Positions 1 to 8,170 of a stretch of 64,000 nt of DNA are shown here, in pieces (position 1 is the stretch's first letter; each line of letters starts with the position of its first letter). The stretch lies in contig NZ_CP017718.1 of the NCBI RefSeq assembly GCF_001854405.1, forward strand, positions 3,472,001 through 3,536,000, given 5' to 3'. The position numbers and the translations under genes were made by a program. Source of the stretch: Hyphomonas sp. Mor2 (GTDB lineage: Bacteria > Pseudomonadota > Alphaproteobacteria > Caulobacterales > Hyphomonadaceae). Under the pieces are notes generated by a model. That model had not been told where the DNA came from. It searched no databases and was given only the letters and a program-made list of their open reading frames with translations.

Positions 1-128
1 GGGCTCAGCTCGGTTTCCAGCAGCAGGGATACCGTGCCAAGGATGCCGTTCAAAGGCGTCCGGATTTCATGGCTCGCCGTGGCCAGAAAGGACTGTTCCG
101 GGCTCAGCTTGGACTCATTCTCGCTCAT
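1..128 (-). CDS. Sensor histidine kinase, 5' end only
   Basis: This is the first 42 codons of a histidine kinase whose remainder lies beyond the window edge. The frame contains the H-box [11 protein letters not shown], with the phospho-acceptor His at about residue 20, so only about 19 residues precede the HisKA helix. The kinase therefore has no N-terminal sensor domain or membrane segment before the H-box and is probably cytosolic. It could be a hybrid kinase with downstream domains, which cannot be seen here. I chose the ATG at 128; an in-frame ATG at 152 would add eight residues, and neither has a well-spaced ribosome binding site. It follows comM in the same frame, 24 to 48 bases after its TAG, so co-transcription is plausible. 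Confidence 0.8.
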   Translation of the reverse strand, partial: MSENESKLSPEQSFLATASHEIRTPLNGILGTVSLLLETELS

Positions 129-176
129 CCTCAGATCTATGCCACAAGGCATTGAGGAATTGCTTAATGCGACAGA

Positions 177-1727
177 CTATTGCGCCAGGGTATCAGAACG
201 CGCGGTATTGGCCTCCTCTGCTGAACGGCGGCGGTAGGAAAGGGCTTCAGCCACATGCACGCGCCGGATCTGGTCGCAGGCCTCGAGGTCGGCAATCGTT
301 CGGGCCACTTTCAGGACCCTGTGATAGGCGCGCGCAGACAGCTTGTATGTGCTGGCCGCATCGGCAATCAGGCGCTGTCCGGCTGTGTCCAGAGCGGCGT
401 GAACCTCCAGATCCGGCCCCGTCGCATCGACATTCAGGGCGCGCCGCGCGGTTTCTGACGCGTCGCGATAGCGGCGGGCCTGGCGGTCTCGGGCCGCGGC
501 GACCCGCGCCGCCACGTCCGCGCTGCCCTCTGTCGGGGCGGGGAGGGTCAAATCGATCGCGGTGACAGCCGGGGTATCGTAAAACAGATCGATGCGATCG
601 ATGAATGGGCCGGATAGGCGCGATTGGTATTGTTCGGCGCAGCGCGGGCCTTTTCGGCAGGCGCCCGCCCCGGCGCCCCCGCCACACCGGCAAGGGTTCA
701 TGGCCGCGATGAGCTGAAAGCGCGCTGGGTATTTGACGTGCCGATTGGCGCGCGAAATCGTCACTTCGCCGTCCTCCAGAGGCTGGCGGAGACTGTCCAG
801 AACCTGGCCGGAAAATTCCGGTAATTCGTCCAGAAACAGGACGCCGTGATGCGCCAGAGAGATCTCGCCTGGTCGCGCTCGCATGCCGCCGCCAACCAGC
901 GCGGCCATGGAGGCTGAATGATGCGGCGCCCGAAATGGGCGGACCCGCGACAACTGTCCGCGCTCCAGCAGCCCCGCGACGGATTGAATCTGCGAGGCTT
1001 CCAACAGTTCGCGTGCCGAGAGGTCCGGCAGCAAACCGGGTAATCGTTTGGCCAGCATGGACTTGCCAGACCCCGGTGGGCCGCAGAAAAGCAAATTGTG
1101 CCCACCGGCGGCGGCGATTTCCAGAACCCGTTTGGCCCCGTCCTGGCCTTTGACGTCCTTTAGATCGAGTGACTGAGCCGGCGCCGACAATTCTCCCGGC
1201 GGTGGGCAGGACAGCGGCGCCCGCCCATTGAAGTGATTGATCAGGCTGATCAGGTTCGGTGCTGCGAGATTTCCGTCCCCGGCCCAGGCCGCTTCAGGGC
1301 CACAGACTTCCGGGCAGATCAGGCGCAGATCCATCTCCAGAGCCTGCATGGCCGCGGGCAAGACTCCGACGGTGGCCTCCAGCCGTCCGTCCAGGGAAAG
1401 CTCGCCAATTGCGGCGTGCCCGTCCAGAGAATCCGGCGACAGGATGCCCATAATGGCCAACACACCGAGCGCGATCGGTAAATCATAGTGACTGCCCTCC
1501 TTGGGCAGGTCGGCCGGTGCCAGATTGACGGTGATACGCTTGGGTGGCAGTGCGAGACCAATGGCGCTGAACGCGGACCGCACGCGCTCTCGACTCTCTG
1601 CGACGGCTTTGTCCGGCAGGCCGACAATCATAAAGGCAGGTTGGTTGCCGCCGGCCATACGAACTTGCACATCAACAGGGTTTGCAGCGATGCCTTCAAA
1701 GGCAAACGTCGTCGCACGCGCCACCAT
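177..1727 (-). CDS. comM: ComM/YifB-family AAA+ Mg-chelatase-like ATPase
   Basis: This 516-residue protein matches the ComM/YifB family in length and architecture. ComM is a hexameric helicase that promotes branch migration when incoming DNA integrates during natural transformation. The N-terminal LonS5-like (ChlI) domain covers about residues 10-140. The AAA+ domain has Walker A GPPGSGKS at 216-223, the family motif FRAPHHSAS at 265-273, and Walker B LFLDELPEF at about 297-305. A Cys cluster (NPCRCGG, then further Cys to about 363) is also typical. I chose the ATG at 1727 because GGAGGG sits 8 bases upstream and MVARATTFAF is the family N-terminus; an in-frame extension to 1832 looks spurious. 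A LexA-type box lies between the predicted -35 and -10 elements, implying SOS induction. Confidence 0.95.
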   Translation of the reverse strand: MVARATTFAFEGIAANPVDVQVRMAGGNQPAFMIVGLPDKAVAESRERVRSAFSAIGLALPPKRITVNLAPADLPKEGSHYDLPIALGVLAIMGILSPDSLDGHAAIGELSLDGRLEATVGVLPAAMQALEMDLRLICPEVCGPEAAWAGDGNLAAPNLISLINHFNGRAPLSCPPPGELSAPAQSLDLKDVKGQDGAKRVLEIAAAGGHNLLFCGPPGSGKSMLAKRLPGLLPDLSARELLEASQIQSVAGLLERGQLSRVRPFRAPHHSASMAALVGGGMRARPGEISLAHHGVLFLDELPEFSGQVLDSLRQPLEDGEVTISRANRHVKYPARFQLIAAMNPCRCGGGAGAGACRKGPRCAEQYQSRLSGPFIDRIDLFYDTPAVTAIDLTLPAPTEGSADVAARVAAARDRQARRYRDASETARRALNVDATGPDLEVHAALDTAGQRLIADAASTYKLSARAYHRVLKVARTIADLEACDQIRRVHVAEALSYRRRSAEEANTARSDTLAQ

Positions 1728-1760
1728 ATCGGACCCTCCTTTCTTGGTCTCCATACCAGA

Positions 1761-1790
1761 AGTATAGGAACAAAAAAAGAACAAAATCAA
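1761..1790 (-). promoter_or_regulatory. comM promoter with embedded SOS (LexA) box
   Basis: Read on the minus strand, a -35-like TTGATT (1790-1785) and a -10-like TATACT (1766-1761) are separated by 18 bases. Between them lies GTTC-TTTTTTT-GTTC (1782-1768), an exact match to the alphaproteobacterial LexA operator, GTTC-N7-GTTC. A repressor bound in the spacer would block RNA polymerase directly. The site is about 40 bases upstream of the chosen comM start. The operator consensus is established knowledge; binding here is inferred. Confidence 0.75.
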
Positions 1791-2068
1791 ATATATTCTG
1801 CGTGAATACAGTAAATGTATGCATATCAGCAATTTGACTGGAAGTAATCGGACTCAAAACCGCGCAGGAAGCGGTGTATTTGTTTTCTTTTCTTGTGGTG
1901 CCGCTTTGCCCATGAGCAGGTCTGAGCCCGGCTTCGACCTAGACCGTGCCGGGTTCGATGCGGTTTTCCCAGTCAGCCGCCATTGTCCATCGGGTGCGTG
2001 ATGGGCATCGCCTGTCCGTTCAGGAAGGCGGCGTATCGATCGATTGGTGTCGCGGAACGTGCCGGCGT
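1791..2068. other. Intergenic stretch without recognised content
   Basis: Together with the comM promoter, this makes a gap of about 340 bases between comM (leftward) and the convergently positioned end of the small lipoprotein gene, which is also leftward. The part next to comM is AT-rich, while 1900-2068 returns to normal GC. I find no convincing ribosome binding site with coding frame, no terminator hairpin and no tRNA-like fold. A 60-codon open frame on the plus strand (from 1819) lacks a ribosome binding site and resembles no protein I know. Confidence 0.5.
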
Positions 2069-2452
2069 CTAGTCGAGGCGAATAACCGGCTCGTCATCTG
2101 AAGGCAGTTCCGGCTCCGGTTCAGCGTCTTCTTCCGCTATACTTGCACCAATTTCAGGAACGTCCGACAAGCCACTCGAGGCGCCCAGATCCGTTTCCAG
2201 ATTGAAGCCGTCCGTGCTGGTCGTCGCGGCGTCTCCCAGCTCGAGATTGAATTCTCCGGCGGGAATCGTTTCAACCGGTTCCAATTCAGTCGGGAGTCCG
2301 AGGTTGAAACCGGTCATGTCGACCTCTGGCTCGGTGGCGGTTTCGGCTTCTGCGGTGTCTTTGGGTGGCTCAGCAGGCGTCTCAGCGGATTGCGAACAGG
2401 CGGTTCCGGTAATGGCGAGGGCGAGGATCGATGCGATCGAGAGAGCTTTCAT
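2069..2452 (-). CDS. Small acidic lipoprotein-like protein with GFNL repeats
   Basis: This 127-residue protein has a hydrophobic export signal ending near TGTACSQ, probably a lipoprotein signal although the residue at -3 is not the usual Leu. The mature part is strongly acidic and rich in Glu, Asp, Pro and Thr. It carries three related short motifs (TGFNLGLPTEL, GEFNLELGD, DGFNLETDLG) about 30 residues apart. I recognise no family. The ATG at 2452 sits 8 bases after GGAG; the ATG at 2458 would be too close to it. The gene follows gshB by 28 bases in the same direction, so co-transcription is likely. It may be an envelope-anchored flexible protein; the function is unknown. Confidence 0.7.
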   Translation of the reverse strand: MKALSIASILALAITGTACSQSAETPAEPPKDTAEAETATEPEVDMTGFNLGLPTELEPVETIPAGEFNLELGDAATTSTDGFNLETDLGASSGLSDVPEIGASIAEEDAEPEPELPSDDEPVIRLD

Positions 2453-2480
2453 GTTCATGGCTCCAATTTTGGCCGTCAGG

Positions 2481-3431
2481 CTAGGATTTGGCAAGCTTAT
2501 CTTGCACGACCTGCCAAAACATTGCCGCTGGATCACGTCCTGTAAAGTCACGAACCTGCTGGACGCCCGTGGGCGAGGTATTGTTCACTTCCGTGAGCCG
2601 TCCGCCAATCACATCGATGCCAACCAAAACCTGCCCGCGAGCCTTTAAATCCGGGCCGATCGCGGCGCAAATGGCGAGATCCGCGTCGCTGAGCTCGCTC
2701 GGTTCAGCGGTGCCGCCCACGGCAAGATTTGACCGCGCATGTCCCTTCATCGGGACGCGGTTAAAGCCGCCGACCGCTTCTCCATCGATCAAGATGATTC
2801 GTTTGTCCCCTTCGGCGACGGCGGGCAAAAAGGCCTGAACGATCAGAGGTTCACGCGTTCGTCCGAGGAACAGGTCGATCAGCGCCCCGAAATTGCTGTC
2901 GCCCGGTTTGACGCGGAACACGTCGCCGCCGCCAAATCCATAAAGCGGCTTGATGATGACGTCTGAATGCGTTTCCCGGAAGGCCACCATTTCGGCTTTG
3001 TCGCGCGTGATCTGGGTTGGCGGCATGAACTCCGGAACCAGCAGCGGATACAGTTTCTCCGGCCCAGAGCGAACGTGTTCCGGATCGTTGAGCACCAGCG
3101 TGTCCGGCTTCAGCAGTTCAAGGATGTGACAGGCCGTAATATAGGCCATGTCGAAGGGTGGATCCTGGCGCATCAGGACAACGTCGACATCCTCGCGCAT
3201 ATCCAGTGTGACGCGATCCTTGAACGTGGCCGGAGTGCCGGAAACGCGCTGTACGGTCATTGGTCGCGCATAGGCGGTGATCCGGCCTTCCCGATAGGTC
3301 AGGTTTTCAGGCTGATACTCAAACAGTTCAGCGCCAATTTTCTGCGCCGCTTCTGCCAATGCGAACGTGGTATTTGACTCCACGACCGCAGTTTCCAGGG
3401 GATCGGTTTGGATAGCGACGCGCAAGCTCAT
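2481..3431 (-). CDS. gshB: Glutathione synthetase
   Basis: The 316-residue protein has the normal GshB length and would catalyse ATP-dependent ligation of glycine to gamma-glutamylcysteine, the last step of glutathione synthesis, in the cytoplasm. Recognisable features are the N-terminal RVAIQTDPLE segment, the substrate-binding VLMRQDPPFDMAY segment, the ATP-grasp region around VIIKPLYGFGGGDVF, and the C-terminal metal-binding segment GRLTEVNNTSPTG. It sits in a leftward run with rsmI, yraN and a BON lipoprotein, an arrangement I associate with alphaproteobacteria. The start at 3431 has GAGG-like sequence upstream (GAGGAGCC before the ATG). A monothiol glutaredoxin gene lies elsewhere in the window. 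Confidence 0.96.
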   Translation of the reverse strand: MSLRVAIQTDPLETAVVESNTTFALAEAAQKIGAELFEYQPENLTYREGRITAYARPMTVQRVSGTPATFKDRVTLDMREDVDVVLMRQDPPFDMAYITACHILELLKPDTLVLNDPEHVRSGPEKLYPLLVPEFMPPTQITRDKAEMVAFRETHSDVIIKPLYGFGGGDVFRVKPGDSNFGALIDLFLGRTREPLIVQAFLPAVAEGDKRIILIDGEAVGGFNRVPMKGHARSNLAVGGTAEPSELSDADLAICAAIGPDLKARGQVLVGIDVIGGRLTEVNNTSPTGVQQVRDFTGRDPAAMFWQVVQDKLAKS

Positions 3432-3505
3432 GGCGGCTCCTCAATATAGCAGACGCCTATATGAGGACGCTCGCGAAGATTGCAAAGCGATCGTGAAAGA
3501 TTGGC

Positions 3506-4156
3506 TCAGCTACCGGGACCACCAAGCAGTTCACCGGACTCGGCCGCGGCGGGCTGTGCGGGCGTATAGGGAACGATTTCGCCGCGATCATTGCGCAGGC
3601 GAACATAGGAAACGACCTGATTGACGCCGCCGACCTTGCTGGCTTCCTCAGCGGCTTTTTCAAGCTCCTTGGCCGAGCGCGCGACCCCCAGAAGATAGAC
3701 GGTGCCGCCATAGGTCTCGACATTGAAATTATTGGCCTGAACCGTCGACGATCCCAGCAGGCGCGCCCGCACCCGAGTTGAGATCAGTTCGTCCGAGGCA
3801 TTGGCGAAAAAGCCGCCTGGGGCTTCGACACGAATTTCGTTGGCAACATCATCGGCGCGGCGCACGGACCAGGCCAGGCTTTCCGCCTTCAGGCGCAGCT
3901 CTGGCGTCCAGACGCGCCCGGAGAGCAGCACGACCCCGGCAGCGACTTCGACATCCACCTCGCTCATGCCGCCATTTGCGATCAGCTTGGACTTGATTTC
4001 GTTCGACACAGCCGCGTCATCGAGCGCTTCGCCGAATGAGCGTTCCTGCGTGGCGGTCACGGCAGTTGCTCCTGCAGCCCCGACAATGGCGGTGGCACAC
4101 CCGCTCAGGACAGGCAGCAATGCGATCAGGCTGAGGCTGGCAACGAGACGAGACAT
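3506..4156 (-). CDS. BON-domain lipoprotein
   Basis: The 216-residue precursor has a lipoprotein signal with lipobox LSGC at about residues 17-20, followed by two BON (OsmY/nodulation) domains. The first lies around NEIKSKLIANGGMSEVDVEV and GVVLLSGRVW, the second around VRARLLGSS and GGTVYLLGVA. BON domains are thought to bind phospholipids; the relatives DolP and OsmY maintain the outer membrane. The start at 4156 has TGAGGA 7 bases upstream, and the in-frame extension to 4297 overlaps yraN and is unlikely to be real. It lies between yraN and gshB in a leftward run. The role in the envelope is inferred from family membership. Confidence 0.88.
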   Translation of the reverse strand: MSRLVASLSLIALLPVLSGCATAIVGAAGATAVTATQERSFGEALDDAAVSNEIKSKLIANGGMSEVDVEVAAGVVLLSGRVWTPELRLKAESLAWSVRRADDVANEIRVEAPGGFFANASDELISTRVRARLLGSSTVQANNFNVETYGGTVYLLGVARSAKELEKAAEEASKVGGVNQVVSYVRLRNDRGEIVPYTPAQPAAAESGELLGGPGS

Positions 4157-4224
4157 GGGACGGTTCCTCATACAAATTACTGGTGGCGATCTAGAACACG
4201 GATTGGGCGATATTGCGGCATCAA

Positions 4225-4587
4225 TCAAGGGCGCCAGAAATCCTTGTAATGTTTTGGCAGCGCCCAAGGCGTAATCGCAACGAGATCGTATCGCCAATCC
4301 AGTTCTGCCCTCCGCGCGTCGCGATTTGCCCAGATCTCGGCGGCGCGGGAAATCCGGATCCAGGCGCTGGTGGGAACGGCCGTCTGGGCTTGCAGAAGGG
4401 ACGCCCGCTGTTTCACTTCAATGAAAGCCAGCACCGAGCCGCGCTGGGCAATCAAATCGACTTCCCCAACAGGCAGTTTCACGCGCCGTGCAAGAATGCG
4501 ATAGCCTCGAACCTGCAGCCAGATTGCGGCATAGATTTCCGCCCAGCGCCCGCGCCGTTCGGCCTGTCTGCGCTTGCGGCTAGCCAT
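4225..4587 (-). CDS. yraN: YraN/UPF0102 family endonuclease-like protein
   Basis: The 120-residue protein has the UPF0102 pattern: a basic N-terminus (ASRKRRQAERRG), then GRWAEIYAAIWL, GYRILARR and the nuclease-like core GEVDLIAQRGSVLAFIEVKQR, which carries the Asp, Glu-x-Lys arrangement of restriction-endonuclease-fold proteins. The biochemical role is not established. It starts at 4587, overlapping the rsmI stop codon by 8 bases, which suggests translational coupling. The rsmI-yraN pairing is frequent in Proteobacteria and supports both assignments. A longer in-frame start at 4704 lies inside rsmI and is not preferred. Confidence 0.92.
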   Translation of the reverse strand: MASRKRRQAERRGRWAEIYAAIWLQVRGYRILARRVKLPVGEVDLIAQRGSVLAFIEVKQRASLLQAQTAVPTSAWIRISRAAEIWANRDARRAELDWRYDLVAITPWALPKHYKDFWRP

Positions 4588-5506
4588 TTTTGAGGGCGAG
4601 TGCGCGCTGATATACGTCCCGTTTTGGCAGTCCCAGATGTTGAGCAATCTCAGCTGCGGCCTGTTTGACAGACTGAGATTGGAGCGCCTGACGAAGCGCC
4701 TCATCGAGCGCTTCCTCGGTCACCGCCTGCTCAAGCGGGGGACCGATCAGAACAACGATCTCGCCCTTGGGCGGGCCTTGTTCCTGGTAGTGCGACGCCA
4801 AGGCGCCGAGCGTGTCGCGCCGGGTTTCCTCGAAGAGTTTGGTCAGTTCGCGGCTGACCGCAGCTTCGCGCGCGGCGCCGAGGGTTTCGGCGAGATCGGC
4901 CAGGCAATCTGCGAGCCGCGGACCGGATTCATAGAAGATCAGCGTAGAGGGCACCGAGACAAGGTCCATCGCGGCTTTCTTGCGAGCGCCTGTCTTGGGC
5001 GGGAGAAACCCACAAAACATGAACCGATCACTGGGCAGACCACTGGCGACCAGTCCGGCGAGCAACGCCGAAGCGCCCGGGAGCGGGATGACCCGATGTC
5101 CCGCTTCAAGAACCTCGCGGGACAGTTTCCAGCCGGGGTCAGAGACCAGCGGCGTGCCGGCATCGCTGATCAGCGCGATGGACGCTCCGTCTGACAGCTT
5201 TTCAAGGATTTCCGGTCGGCGCTTTGCCCCATTATGGTCATGGTAGGGGCTGAGTTTGGCGCGAATGCCATGTGCATCTAACAGTCGCCTGGCGACGCGT
5301 GTGTCTTCGGCGAGCACTTCATCCACGGCCTGCAGCGTGTCGAGCGCGCGCAGGGTGATATCGCGCAAATTCCCGATCGGGGTTGCGATGATGTAAAGAC
5401 CGGACTCAAGCGGTTGCGCCGGGTCGGTCCCGGATTTAGGCTCGTCGGCGAAGCGACTCACGTCGCCGCCATCTGGCGCAGAGGAAAAGGGATACTTTGA
5501 TGACAT
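4580..5506 (-). CDS. rsmI: 16S rRNA (cytidine1402-2'-O)-methyltransferase
   Basis: This protein of about 308 residues would 2'-O-methylate C1402 of 16S rRNA in the decoding centre, using S-adenosylmethionine. The diagnostic motifs are LYIIATPIGNLRDITLRAL near residue 40, EDTRVARRLLDAHGI, SPYHDHN, ISDAGTPLVSDPG and FMFCGFLPPK. RsmI proteins are usually about 285 residues, so the first 35 or so residues here are extra, and the true start may lie downstream of the ATG at 5506. That ATG overlaps the start of the divergent lppC-like gene. The gene ends by overlapping yraN. Assignment is firm; the start is uncertain. Confidence 0.94.
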   Translation of the reverse strand: MSSKYPFSSAPDGGDVSRFADEPKSGTDPAQPLESGLYIIATPIGNLRDITLRALDTLQAVDEVLAEDTRVARRLLDAHGIRAKLSPYHDHNGAKRRPEILEKLSDGASIALISDAGTPLVSDPGWKLSREVLEAGHRVIPLPGASALLAGLVASGLPSDRFMFCGFLPPKTGARKKAAMDLVSVPSTLIFYESGPRLADCLADLAETLGAAREAAVSRELTKLFEETRRDTLGALASHYQEQGPPKGEIVVLIGPPLEQAVTEEALDEALRQALQSQSVKQAAAEIAQHLGLPKRDVYQRALALKNG

Positions 5507-6858
5507 CACCGGCAACATCGCGCGTCCGCAGGCCCCTGCCAATCCTGTTTTTTGCCACCTTCCTCGCGCTCGCTGGCTGTGCCACCCAGGCGCCGGGTCC
5601 TGTTGGTCCGATTTCAACCGGCAATCCCCGTGTCGATCCGGTTCCGGGCGGCGAGGCGACCAATCCCGATGGCAGCCCGATCGAAGAAGAGTCTCTGGGC
5701 GAAATTGACGTGCCAACCGGCCCGTTCACACCGCCGCATATGGAAGGCCGCGAGATCATACGCGCGGGCGTTTTGTTACCCTTCACGCATCCAAACCCGC
5801 GTGTCCGTCAGCAGGCCGAAGGCATGCTGGCCGGGATCGAGCTCGCATTGTTCGACTATGGCAATGAGAATATCGTTCTGTTGCCCACGGATACAGGTGG
5901 ATCGCAAAGTCAGGCCACGACCGCAGCGGAAGACCTTGCTGCCAAAGGCGTGGACGTCGTTCTCGGCCCGCTTTTCGGGGCCAATGTGCAGCTGGTGCGG
6001 GATGCGGTGACGCCTGAGCCTGACCCAGGCTTTTTCGGTATTGGTGCGGCAGAACCAGAGGAAGGCAAGCCTGTGATCGCCTTCTCGAATGACATGTCGG
6101 TGGCCAGCTATGGCGCCTGGCTCGCCTCGATCGCGCCCGAAGAAGAAGTTTCGGCCATTGTCGAGTATGCGGCCCTACGCGGCTACGATCAGTTTGCATT
6201 CTTTGGACCGCAGAGCAGTCTCGGCACCCGTATCGAAGCGGCGATGCAAGAAGCGGTCATCCTGAATGGCGGCTTCATGCTGGCCTCGAGCTTCTATCCA
6301 TCAGGGGAAACCAATCCGAACGCTGAAGCTGAGTATTTTGCGCAAGCCATTTCTGCCGCGGTCGAAACCGGGGCCCGCGTTGCGGTACTCGTACCCGAGC
6401 GCGGCAACCGCCTGCGCCGGATCGCGCCGCTTCTGGCCTATTACGGGGTCGACACACGGCAGGTGAAGATGCTCGGCACAGGCGGCTGGAACGATGAGGC
6501 CGTCTGGCGCGAGCCAAGCCTGCGCGGCGCCTGGTTCCCGACTGCACCGGCAACCGACATTGCTGACTTTGAGCAAAGCTTCACGCGCTTGTACGGCACG
6601 GAGCCGAGTTCACTCTCTGCCGTTGCCTATGATGCGGCCGCTCTGGTGGTTGCCTTGTCGCAGGACGGGGCTCTGGAAACGGAAGAGCTGATCAACCGCG
6701 ATGGATTTCTTGGCGTCAACGGTCTGTTCCGGTTTCGCACCGACGGGTCTGTGGAGCGCTCACTGGCGATCATGGAGATCGATCCGACAGCGCGGGACGG
6801 CAGCGGCGTGACGGAGATTCTGCCGGTCTCGCCGAGCTTCGACGAAACCATCGGCTAG
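5500..6858 (+). CDS. Penicillin-binding protein activator (LpoA/LppC family) lipoprotein
   Basis: The 452-residue precursor has a lipoprotein signal with lipobox LAGC at about residues 24-27, a Pro/Gly-rich linker to about residue 75, and a type-1 periplasmic-binding-protein fold (IIRAGVLLPF, NIVLLPTDTGGSQ, GVDVVLGPLFG, VIAFSNDM, FFGPQSS, ARVAVLVPERG, KMLGTGGWND). In enterics LpoA activates PBP1A from the outer membrane; members in alphaproteobacteria lack the LpoA N-terminal TPR domain, as here. The ATG at 5500 is preferred over the preceding in-frame TTG. The gene is divergent from rsmI, with overlapping 5' ends, an arrangement common in this class. Confidence 0.88.
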   Translation: MTSPATSRVRRPLPILFFATFLALAGCATQAPGPVGPISTGNPRVDPVPGGEATNPDGSPIEEESLGEIDVPTGPFTPPHMEGREIIRAGVLLPFTHPNPRVRQQAEGMLAGIELALFDYGNENIVLLPTDTGGSQSQATTAAEDLAAKGVDVVLGPLFGANVQLVRDAVTPEPDPGFFGIGAAEPEEGKPVIAFSNDMSVASYGAWLASIAPEEEVSAIVEYAALRGYDQFAFFGPQSSLGTRIEAAMQEAVILNGGFMLASSFYPSGETNPNAEAEYFAQAISAAVETGARVAVLVPERGNRLRRIAPLLAYYGVDTRQVKMLGTGGWNDEAVWREPSLRGAWFPTAPATDIADFEQSFTRLYGTEPSSLSAVAYDAAALVVALSQDGALETEELINRDGFLGVNGLFRFRTDGSVERSLAIMEIDPTARDGSGVTEILPVSPSFDETIG

Positions 6859-6878
6859 GATATGGCAAAGGTCAGGGG

Positions 6879-7277
6879 CTAGGCGGTCGGACGCTCGGGC
6901 AATCCGAGCAGTCGCCGCGCAGCTGCCCGATGCGGTTCGCGAATATGCGCGCCGACAATGCCGAGTGCGGTCGCCAGCACCGTCGCATCATCAGTAAACC
7001 CAAGTCCGGCGACGACGTCCGGAATCGCGTCGACCGGCAGGACAAAATATCCCAGCGCCGCAAACAGGACGAGTTTCACCCGCGTCGGCGTGTCGGGATC
7101 AAGGGCACAATAATAGGCTGAGGCAAGATCGTCCGCGAACGGGATCCGCCCGGCGACCCTTAGCAGTTTCGGCAACAGCTTCCTTTTCGTCCGCCGCTGC
7201 TGGCGTTCCGTCGGAATTGGCAACTGCGTCGGAATGCTGTCGCCATTTTCTATGATGATTTCCGTTGGGTCAGACAT
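6879..7277 (-). CDS. YkvA-type DUF1232 protein
   Basis: The 132-residue protein contains a DUF1232 core: DTPTRVKLVLFAALGYFVLP followed by VDAIPDVVAGLGFTDDATVL. That core combines a hydrophobic helix with the conserved Asp-x-Ile-Pro-Asp and Phe-x-Asp-Asp motifs. Its N-terminal 50 residues are polar and basic. The family is a small integral or peripheral membrane protein class without an assigned activity. The 3' end faces that of the LppC-like gene with about 20 bases between, and the 5' end is divergent from the downstream dehydrogenase. Function is unknown. Confidence 0.85.
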   Translation of the reverse strand: MSDPTEIIIENGDSIPTQLPIPTERQQRRTKRKLLPKLLRVAGRIPFADDLASAYYCALDPDTPTRVKLVLFAALGYFVLPVDAIPDVVAGLGFTDDATVLATALGIVGAHIREPHRAAARRLLGLPERPTA

Positions 7278-7336
7278 TGGCCGTGCGCTTACTTCCCTCT
7301 AAATCGCCTCCAAGCCTAGATATTGGAGGACTTTCC

Positions 7337-8116
7337 ATGGAACTCAACTCAAACATTTCAGCCGTTATCACCGGCGGTGCGTCAGGCCTTGGCGCAGCAA
7401 CAGCGCGGCTTCTGGCAAGCCACGGCGTCAAATGCGCCCTTTTCGACCTAAATGAGGAAAAAGGCGAAGCCGTGGCGAGCGAAATTGGCGGTGTGTTCTG
7501 CAACGTCAACGTGACCTCGGACGAAAGCGTGGATGCTGGTTTTGCAAAGTCTCGTGCCGCCATCGGCCAGGAGCGGATCCTGATCAACTGCGCCGGGACA
7601 GGCAACGCCATCAAGACGGCCAGCCGCAACAAGGAAACCGGCGAGATCTCGCACTTTCCGCTCGATAAGTTCGACCTGATCATCCAGATCAATCTGGTTG
7701 GTACATTCCGCTGCATCGCTAAGTCGGCTGCCGGCATGATGACGCTCGACCCGATCGATGGCGAGCGCGGCGCCATGGTGAATACCGCTTCTGTTGCGGC
7801 AGAAGATGGTCAGATCGGCCAGGCCTCCTATTCGGCCTCCAAAGGCGGCGTCGTCGGCATGACCTTGCCGATCGCACGTGACCTGTCACGCGAGCTCATT
7901 CGCGTGAATACCATCCTTCCTGGCATCTTCGATACGCCGCTGCTGGCCGGGGCGCCGGAAAAAGTTCGCCAGGCGCTGGGGGCCCAGGTGCCGAACCCGG
8001 CCCGTCTCGGCAATCCGGACGAATATGCCTCTCTCGCGGTCGAGATGTGCAAGAACGGCTATTTCAACGGCGAGGACGTGCGCCTCGACGGCGCCATCCG
8101 CATGGCCCCTCGCTAA
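7337..8116 (+). CDS. Short-chain dehydrogenase (HSD10 / 3-hydroxyacyl-CoA dehydrogenase type)
   Basis: The 259-residue protein is a classical SDR with the NAD-binding TGGASGLGAATARLL motif, an acidic residue after beta-2 (ALFDLNEE) favouring NAD over NADP, NCAGTG in place of NNAG, the Ser of NTASVAAEDGQ, and the catalytic YSASK. The inserted segment AIKTASRNKETGEISHFPLD and the ending GEDVRLDGAIRMAPR are like those of type-10 17-beta-hydroxysteroid/3-hydroxy-2-methylbutyryl-CoA dehydrogenases. It may therefore act in fatty-acid or isoleucine degradation. The ATG at 7337 has GGAGGA 6 bases upstream. A strong palindromic terminator follows. The precise substrate is inferred. Confidence 0.9.
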   Translation: MELNSNISAVITGGASGLGAATARLLASHGVKCALFDLNEEKGEAVASEIGGVFCNVNVTSDESVDAGFAKSRAAIGQERILINCAGTGNAIKTASRNKETGEISHFPLDKFDLIIQINLVGTFRCIAKSAAGMMTLDPIDGERGAMVNTASVAAEDGQIGQASYSASKGGVVGMTLPIARDLSRELIRVNTILPGIFDTPLLAGAPEKVRQALGAQVPNPARLGNPDEYASLAVEMCKNGYFNGEDVRLDGAIRMAPR

Positions 8117-8144
8117 AGCTAAAAACTCTATAAATAGAACGGTT

Positions 8145-8170
8145 AAAGCCCGCCAGATCTGGCGGGCTTT
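8145..8170. terminator. Perfect 26-bp palindromic bidirectional terminator
   Basis: AAAGCCCGCCAGA is followed directly by its exact complement, ending in TTT on either strand. It lies between the converging SDR gene and a lipoprotein gene, so it can serve both as an intrinsic terminator. There is no unpaired spacer, so the RNA loop must form from the central bases. Confidence 0.85.

Noticed and set aside
1819-2001. 60-codon frame in the comM upstream gap
   Set aside because: No ribosome binding site, no homology and unusual composition.
8145-8170. Palindrome with a lux-box-like centre (CGCCAGATCTGGCG)
   Set aside because: Its AAA/TTT ends and position between converging genes fit a terminator far better than an operator.
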